Source: Streptomyces sp. DI166 (GTDB taxonomy: Bacteria > Actinomycetota > Actinomycetes > Streptomycetales > Streptomycetaceae). From it: a stretch of DNA of 47,420 nt. The notes under the pieces are model-generated. The model was not told the origin of the DNA, did not search any database, and worked only from the letters and a program-made list of their open reading frames with translations. Positions 42,208-47,420 of the stretch are shown one piece after another. How positions within the stretch are numbered: position 1 is the stretch's first letter; every line of letters starts with the position of its first letter. The translations under genes were made by a program, and so were the position numbers. The DNA is taken from positions 1 through 47,420 of the forward strand of contig NZ_FLSP01000069.1 in the NCBI RefSeq assembly GCF_900091315.1, in the 5' to 3' direction.

Positions 42208-43659
42208 TCACTCCTCCCGGTCGGCCGGGCCGCCGGGTGCCGTCAGCCTGGGTGTGCCGAGGACGAGTTCGCCGACGGTGCCCTCCAGCAGCGGATCGCG
42301 GCCGGTCGCCGCGGCGAACGCCGAGGTGTCGCCGCCGCCGAGCCCGCACACGCCGAGCCCCATGGCCGTGGCCACCAGATAGACGGTCTGGTAGAGGACG
42401 CCGACGTGCTTGAGGATCAGCGGGTAGGCGACCGTCTCGTACTTCCACATCACCCGTCCGAAGCGGGCCGCGACGAGGAGGACGACCTGCGGGTCGTCGT
42501 CCGCCATCGTGGCCGCGCGGGCCTCCCTGACCAGGGGTTCGGTGGCCGGGCCCGGCTCGCGGACCAGCTCCAGCTCGTGCCGGTCGGGGGCGTAGCGGTA
42601 CAGCCCGGGCGCCAGTCCCGCGCAGTTCGTGACCAGCGGGTAGACCTCCAGCTCGTGCACGCTGCCGCCGCTGGGCAGCGGACGGTCGGCGAGCTCCTGG
42701 CCGTCGCCGCCGGTGAACGTGGCGCGGATACGCACGGTCCGGTAGAGCAGCTCGGCGAGCTGATCGACCGTCACGGGCGATCCGGGGTCGTGGGCGCGGG
42801 TGGAGGTGCGGCGCTCGATGACCTCGGTGAGCGAGGGGTCCCGGGCGGCGATCTCGTCCAGGTCGGGCACGGGCAGCGGCACGCGCGGCCCGTCGCCCGC
42901 GGGGGCGGCGACCGGTTCGGGCGGGAACCGGTCGGCGAACGGGTACGTGCCGCCGTAGCCGGCGACCGACGCGGGGACCCGGGTGCGGGTGTGGAAAGCC
43001 AGGTCCAGCGGGTGCCACTGGACCCCGCCGCGCTGCTCGCGCTCCGGGTCGTCCTCGGGGGTGCCCGGGTTGAGGGCTCCGGCCGTGGCGATCAGCCGCA
43101 GCAGGGGCGCCGGTATCCGCGCGGCGTCGGTCCAGTCGGTCAGCCGCGCCAGGAACGGGGCCGCGGCGGGCCCGAGTTCGACGGCCAGCGGGCTGCCGGG
43201 GGCGCGCAGGGACAGGGTGCCGTCGGCGGGCAGCAGCAGGGCGTGCCGGGACAGGCGTACGGCGTCGCGGGGTACCGGGCGCAGGGTGGTGCGGCCCCGC
43301 CCGACGGTGACCAGCCGGGCCAAGGTCGTGCCGTCCGCTCCGGTCACGGAGTGTTCGAGCAGGCCCGTGTTGTCCAGCCGGGTGCGCAGCATGTGCCAGC
43401 GCAGCAGCCCCGCCTCGCCGTCCCCGGCGACGACGAGCGCGGTGATCCGCCCCTCGTCCAGGTCCTCCCCGGCGAGCGCGGTGAGCGCGGCCCGTGCTCC
43501 GGGGGGCAGTTCCTTGAGCCGCAGGGTCCCGAAGGGGGCGGTGATCCGCTCCCCGTCGAAGGTGGCGCCGCGGGTCAGGCGGATCGCCTCGGTGCAGGGC
43601 GCGGGCGTGCTGTCGGCGCCGTCCCGCGCCGTCGTCAGTGGGCTGGTCGTGATCGTCAT
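42208..43659 (-). CDS. SagB-type FMN-dependent dehydrogenase (azoline oxidase)
   Basis: 483 residues. The C-terminal nitroreductase fold shows VIERRTSTRAHD (FMN-phosphate region), MWKYETVAYPLILKHVGVLYQ and GLGVCGLGGGD, the SagB/ThcOx pattern. Known: it oxidises thiazolines/oxazolines to thiazoles/oxazoles on a peptide. About 240 N-terminal residues form a substrate-binding region as in longer ThcOx-like enzymes. ATG 43659 with AGGGAGGAA upstream. A hairpin separates it from the YcaO gene. Confidence 0.92.
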   Translation of the reverse strand: MTITTSPLTTARDGADSTPAPCTEAIRLTRGATFDGERITAPFGTLRLKELPPGARAALTALAGEDLDEGRITALVVAGDGEAGLLRWHMLRTRLDNTGLLEHSVTGADGTTLARLVTVGRGRTTLRPVPRDAVRLSRHALLLPADGTLSLRAPGSPLAVELGPAAAPFLARLTDWTDAARIPAPLLRLIATAGALNPGTPEDDPEREQRGGVQWHPLDLAFHTRTRVPASVAGYGGTYPFADRFPPEPVAAPAGDGPRVPLPVPDLDEIAARDPSLTEVIERRTSTRAHDPGSPVTVDQLAELLYRTVRIRATFTGGDGQELADRPLPSGGSVHELEVYPLVTNCAGLAPGLYRYAPDRHELELVREPGPATEPLVREARAATMADDDPQVVLLVAARFGRVMWKYETVAYPLILKHVGVLYQTVYLVATAMGLGVCGLGGGDTSAFAAATGRDPLLEGTVGELVLGTPRLTAPGGPADREE

Positions 43660-43708
43660 GGCTTCCTCCCTGGTGGAAGCGCGGGCCGCAACGGTGCGGC
43701 GGCATGCC

Positions 43709-43744
43709 GCGTACACGGCACCGCGGGTGCGGGGCCGTGTACGC
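43709..43744 (-). terminator. hairpin between the YcaO and SagB genes
   Basis: Positions 43709-43719 and 43734-43744 form a perfect 11-bp stem. A smaller GCACC-GCG-GGTGC stem sits in the loop, and a 12-bp palindrome (43699-43710) adjoins it. Possible attenuator that lowers transcription of the downstream export genes. Confidence 0.5.
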
Positions 43745-43752
43745 CGGTCCGG

Positions 43753-46005
43753 TCAGAAGAAGACGTTCCAGTGGTTGAGGTCCGCCTCCGCCGTGGGCCG
43801 CTCCAGCAGCCCCAGACGGACGGGTACGTCGTACAGGCGGCCGGGGCCGAGCCGGCGCCAGAAGTGGCGCAGCCCCGGGGCGATCACCTTGACCACGTGG
43901 AGTTCCAGGTCGGGGCGGGTCTGGTCGAGGACGATGACCTCGGAGCCGGCCTCACGGATCCGCTCGACCTGCTCGCGGATGCGCTCGGAGAGGTCGAACC
44001 CGGCCCGCGGGCCGACCCGGACGGCGGGCAGCTCGGGGTCGGGCAGCAGCCAGGGCTCCCGCTCGACGGTGGCCTCCTTCAGCCACGTCAGCGTCTCCAG
44101 GTCGTCGACCAGGTAGGACGTGTTGCCCTGCGCGTCGCGCTGCTCGATCATCGGCAGGAACTGGTTCAGCTCGGTCAGCGCCCGGAACGCGGCGACCCGC
44201 GGGTCGGGGTGGGCGCCGAAGCCGACCATGATGTCCTCGACGCTGTGCCGCCGCCGGGAGGCCGCCACGTACACCGGCATCCCCAGGTCGAAGGAGATGT
44301 CGAGCATCCACAGGTCGCGGTCCATCGCCTCGTAGTGGGCGCGCAGTTGCGTCACGTACGGGTCGTCCAGCGAGTCCATGTCGAAGGCGGGGCGGCGCAG
44401 CCGGTTGTACCACCACAGGGCGACGGCGTCGCGCTCGGTCAGCTCGCACAGCCCCTGGAGCACCGCCTCCTCCAGGGTGTTGCCGGCCGCGCTGCCGTTG
44501 GAGTCGGCGATGCAGAAGAAGTTGTCGTCCAGGTCGGGGTGGCCGTACCAGGAGTAGGCCGCCGGGACCAGGCGCTCGGCGTCATGGGTGAGGGACCAGC
44601 CGCGCGCCCAGTCGACCGGGGTGTCCTCGGGGAACGGGTCGGGGACCTTGTGCAGCCGGTTGGCCGGGTCCTTGTTCCACTCCGCGCGCCCGGCGAACTG
44701 CCCCTCGGAGAAGTGCAGCAGGCTGCTGGGGTGCACGGCGGTGCCCGCGTCGAGGTCGCGGTAGGCGGCCCGCACCACGGGTTCGTCACCGCGCCACACC
44801 CCGACGTACCGTTCGATCGCCTCGCACACGGCGCTGACCTTGGCCTGGATCTCGGAGCGGCCCTTGCCGCCGCTCTGGCCGCGCAGATTGCGGCGCAGCA
44901 GGTCCAGGCTGTCGTTGACCATCGCGAAGTTGTGGCCCGCCGAGTAGCTGTAGGTCAGCGTGTTGGACTCGGGGGTGTGCGAGACCAGCTTGGTGATGGC
45001 GCCGAAGTAGGGGCTGATGTGCCGTTCGAGCCGGGCGAGGGTGTCCTCGGGCCGGTTCACGCGGTAGCCGCCGTCGCTGGTGTGCCGGGCCTCCTGGGAG
45101 CTGAGCACGACCTTGGGGCTGCGGCCGGTGACCAGGGCCGGGTCGCCGCAGGAGGGGCACTGGGGCTGGCGCACCAGGGGGTGGGTCTCGGTGCGCAGGG
45201 TGGCCAGGTCGAGGGTGATCATCTGCCCGCACAGTGCCCCCGGTTCGCCGGTGGCGGCGATCCGCGCGGCCTCGGCGGCCAGCAGCCCGGCCGCGGCCAG
45301 CGGTCCGGCGGCGATGCCCGCGCGCGCCGGGTGGCGGGGCACCGACTCGCCGCGCCGGCCGGCCAGGTAGCGCTCCAACTGGCGGTTCCCGGTGAGCCGT
45401 TGGGACAGGCAGCGCCAGCAGGCGGTGTGCTCGGGCTTGAGGAAGGGGCCGATCCAGGGCGCGACGCCCGCGGGGCGGGCCAGCAACCAGGGCAGCCCGG
45501 CGGCCAGTTGGCGGTCGTTGCGGGCGGCGAGCGCCGGGTCGAGGTAGTCGTCGACGAGGACGACGGACAGCCCGGCCTCGGGCACCGAGTCCAGCGGCGC
45601 GGTGGCCACGGTCAGGCCGAGGCCGCGCAGGGCGGTGACCACCGGCTCGGGGTCGACGCCGGGCGCGGCGGAGACGGTGACGGGGGCCGTGCCGAGGGTG
45701 GTGGCGGGGTCGATGCCGAGGGCGTCCCAGTAGGCGAGGACGGACTCGTCCAACACCGGGCGCCCCTCGGCGAGATGACCGGCCGCCTCGAAGCGGGTGA
45801 GGGCGCCGAGCACGGCCGGGATGGCCACGGTGCCGGACAGCGCCTGCACGATCTCCATCACGGTCCTGCGGCCGTCGAGGTACGGCACGACGGCCGCCGC
45901 CGCCTTGCCCGGCACCAGGTAGTCCTGGCCCTCGGCATAGAGGAAGACGCGCTCGCCCTCCACCACCTCGACGTGGAAATGCGCTTTCAGGCGCGGCTTT
46001 TCCAT
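43753..46005 (-). CDS. TOMM leader-binding/YcaO cyclodehydratase fusion
   Basis: 750 residues. The N-terminal part (1-about 300) is an E1-like/Ocin-ThiF leader-peptide-binding partner with a four-cysteine zinc site (C196, C199, C283, C286). The YcaO domain (about 330-750) has SEIQAKVSAVCEAIERYVGVW and NTLEEAVLQGLCELTERDAVALWWYNR, the Mg-ATP residues. It uses ATP to cyclise Cys/Ser/Thr of a precursor to azolines. It ends ...DLNHWNVFF. ATG 46005. The N-terminal open extension to 46107 is not used. Confidence 0.94.
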   Translation of the reverse strand: MEKPRLKAHFHVEVVEGERVFLYAEGQDYLVPGKAAAAVVPYLDGRRTVMEIVQALSGTVAIPAVLGALTRFEAAGHLAEGRPVLDESVLAYWDALGIDPATTLGTAPVTVSAAPGVDPEPVVTALRGLGLTVATAPLDSVPEAGLSVVLVDDYLDPALAARNDRQLAAGLPWLLARPAGVAPWIGPFLKPEHTACWRCLSQRLTGNRQLERYLAGRRGESVPRHPARAGIAAGPLAAAGLLAAEAARIAATGEPGALCGQMITLDLATLRTETHPLVRQPQCPSCGDPALVTGRSPKVVLSSQEARHTSDGGYRVNRPEDTLARLERHISPYFGAITKLVSHTPESNTLTYSYSAGHNFAMVNDSLDLLRRNLRGQSGGKGRSEIQAKVSAVCEAIERYVGVWRGDEPVVRAAYRDLDAGTAVHPSSLLHFSEGQFAGRAEWNKDPANRLHKVPDPFPEDTPVDWARGWSLTHDAERLVPAAYSWYGHPDLDDNFFCIADSNGSAAGNTLEEAVLQGLCELTERDAVALWWYNRLRRPAFDMDSLDDPYVTQLRAHYEAMDRDLWMLDISFDLGMPVYVAASRRRHSVEDIMVGFGAHPDPRVAAFRALTELNQFLPMIEQRDAQGNTSYLVDDLETLTWLKEATVEREPWLLPDPELPAVRVGPRAGFDLSERIREQVERIREAGSEVIVLDQTRPDLELHVVKVIAPGLRHFWRRLGPGRLYDVPVRLGLLERPTAEADLNHWNVFF

Positions 46006-46160
46006 CGGTCCCCCTGGTTCTTCCGATGCATGTGCGGCGAGTTGGCGCGGCGCGCCTCGACCCGTCCGTCGTGCGACGTCCGGCGCTTTCCGGCACGGTT
46101 CACCCAAACACGGCGTGCACGGCGGGTAAATGCTTCATTCACTACGCAACCGGACGGCCC

Positions 46161-46193
46161 ATACGTACTTCTCGCGGGGCGTCGCGTACGTAT
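46161..46193. promoter_or_regulatory. inverted repeat ATACGTAC in the divergent promoter region
   Basis: ATACGTAC (46161-46168) and GTACGTAT (46186-46193), 17-nt spacer, in the 235-bp gap between the RiPP operon and its divergent regulator. The gap is AT-richer than its neighbours. Candidate operator; the binding protein is not known. Confidence 0.45.
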
Positions 46194-46240
46194 CGCCGGG
46201 CCAAGTCCGTTGCCGCGCAAGGGCGCTTGCTCCTGGCCGA

Positions 46241-47420
46241 ATGGAATGCAAGATTGGCGCAATGCATGCAGTCAACGGGGATCTGTATCACCGAGAGCGC
46301 GAGATATCCCTCCTTCAGGAGGTCATCGCCGGGCTCGCTCTGGGCCGGCCTGCCGTGGTCACCGTGCACGGACCGCGCGGGATGGGGAAGTCGGCCCTGC
46401 TGAACGTGGTTCCACGGCTCCTCCCGGAGGGCGCCCTGGTGCTGCGGGCCCGCTGCCATCCCAGCGAGAGCGGGTTTCCGTACAGCATGGTGCGCCAGCT
46501 CTTCGACCCGGTGCTCGGGGCCGCCGGACGGGGGGAAACGTTCATCCCCGCCGAGGCCCACGGCTCCTCCGGCGAGGCCGCGGGACCCACCCACGAGGCC
46601 CTGCTGCACCTGCTGAGCACGACCCGCTCGCTCGCCGCCGACCGGCCCGTCGCCGTCCTCGTGGACGATCTGCAGTACGCCGACGAACCCTCGCTGCGCT
46701 GGTTCTCCTACATCGCCCGGCGGCTGGACGACCTGCCGGTCCTGCTGGCGGCGACACTGCCCGACTCCGCCGCCGCGCGGGTGACCGAGGAACTGGGCCC
46801 GCTGCCGTACCTGAACCGGCTGTGGCCGGAACCGCTCTGCTCGACCTGTACGACGGAACTCGTCGACCGCGCCTTCGACAGCCCCGTCGACCAGGGGCTG
46901 GCCGCCCTGTGCGACGCCCTCGCGCACGGCAACCCGATGGTGCTGCACGACCTGGTGAACCGGCTGCGCCGCGAGCACGTCCCGCCCGGCGCACCCGACC
47001 CCCAGCAGGTGCTGCCGATCGGCGCCCAGGCGCTCTCCGAGACCGTGCTGGCCTGGCTCGACGAGGACGACCCGGCCGCCGGTGAACTGCTCACCCAGCT
47101 CGCCGTACTCGGCCCGGACACCGACCCCGCCATGTGCGGGGCGCTCTCCCAGCACGGCGAGGTGCAGGTGCTCCAGGCCAGGGACGCGCTGGTACGGGCC
47201 GGGCTGCTGGAGGCCGGGCCGCCCGCCCGCTTCCCGCACGCCGCGGTGCGGCCCGCGGTCCTGGCCCGGGTACCGGCCGAGGACCGGCTGCATCTGCACG
47301 GGCGCGCCGCCACGGTGCTGGCCCGGCTCGGCGCCCCGGCCCGGCAGACCGCCGAGCACCTGGTCAAGGCCGGCTGCGAGTGGGGCCTGGACGTCCTGCG
47401 CGACGCGGGGCGCGCAGGCC
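46241..47420 (+). CDS. large AAA+/LuxR (LAL)-type transcriptional regulator, N-terminal part
   Basis: Open to the right edge, so partial. Opens with ...LYHREREISLLQEVIAG, then Walker A VHGPRGMGKSALLN (about 36-49 from the ATG at 46262), Walker B PVAVLVDDLQYADEPSLRWF and a helical, TPR-like region. Full members (about 900 residues) end in a LuxR helix-turn-helix, not seen here. Known: LAL proteins are cluster-situated activators of secondary metabolism. ATG 46241 and ATG 46262 are in frame; neither has a clear ribosome binding site. Divergent from the YcaO gene. Confidence 0.82.
   Translation, partial: MECKIGAMHAVNGDLYHREREISLLQEVIAGLALGRPAVVTVHGPRGMGKSALLNVVPRLLPEGALVLRARCHPSESGFPYSMVRQLFDPVLGAAGRGETFIPAEAHGSSGEAAGPTHEALLHLLSTTRSLAADRPVAVLVDDLQYADEPSLRWFSYIARRLDDLPVLLAATLPDSAAARVTEELGPLPYLNRLWPEPLCSTCTTELVDRAFDSPVDQGLAALCDALAHGNPMVLHDLVNRLRREHVPPGAPDPQQVLPIGAQALSETVLAWLDEDDPAAGELLTQLAVLGPDTDPAMCGALSQHGEVQVLQARDALVRAGLLEAGPPARFPHAAVRPAVLARVPAEDRLHLHGRAATVLARLGAPARQTAEHLVKAGCEWGLDVLRDAGRAG

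Noticed and set aside
46026..46403. Plus-strand frame of 125 residues in the RiPP divergent region, considered as a precursor peptide
   Set aside because: It overlaps the AAA+ regulator in another frame, lacks a ribosome binding site and codon bias, and has no Gly-Gly leader.

Overview
This is a Streptomyces (or close actinobacterial) chromosome segment. The evidence is very high GC with strong third-position G/C bias, GGAGG-type ribosome binding sites, GTG/TTG starts, and a run of core Streptomyces genes (purA, a CYP107-type P450, kynA-kynU, class II fructose-bisphosphate aldolase, pyrE, DUF3151, DUF2617, a membrane-fused spermidine synthase). From memory the order resembles the SCO3629-SCO3658 neighbourhood of S. 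coelicolor; I could not check this.

Region by region. 1-4.5 kb: the N-terminal part of a Ser/Thr kinase (cut by the window edge), a class III aminotransferase followed by a FadR-type GntR regulator, and two small conserved proteins. 4.5-8.4 kb: a two-gene unit. It consists of a small helical protein ending in an EISGG...GPVIIARDI...F motif and a polytopic NACHT ATPase that begins with the same motif. This is the layout expected of a bacterial NLR with a cognate effector linked by an amyloid-type (BASS/RHIM-like) signalling motif. 8.5-25.5 kb: housekeeping genes, a two-component system, the kynurenine operon, an MFS exporter and a spermidine synthase region, mostly on the minus strand. Two genes here (purA and a VOC-family gene) have tandem duplications over their stop codons.

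26.3-34.4 kb: an 8-kb pSAM2-type actinomycete integrative and conjugative element (AICE). It has an integrase, an excisionase, a rolling-circle Rep, several small zinc-ribbon or Spd transfer proteins, a DUF2637 SpdB-like protein, an FtsK/TraSA-like translocase, an SCO3933-family protein and a divergent KorSA-like GntR repressor. The intergenic operator region carries three TCTCTAGAGA palindromes exactly 25 bp apart. The element is bounded by an imperfect 18-bp repeat and appears to sit in an intergenic region rather than a tRNA gene. Near its right end is a 166-bp nested inverted repeat.

34.4-47.4 kb: an aminotransferase and a small membrane protein. Then comes a minus-strand azol(in)e-type RiPP (TOMM/LAP) operon, read right to left: leader-binding/YcaO cyclodehydratase fusion, SagB-type FMN oxidase, HlyD-like adaptor, C39-peptidase ABC transporter and NHLP-type ABC transporter. 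A large AAA+ LuxR-family-like regulator is divergent and runs off the right edge. No precursor peptide was found inside the window, so the substrate probably lies to the right or elsewhere.

No tRNA, rRNA, CRISPR array or insertion sequence was recognised.
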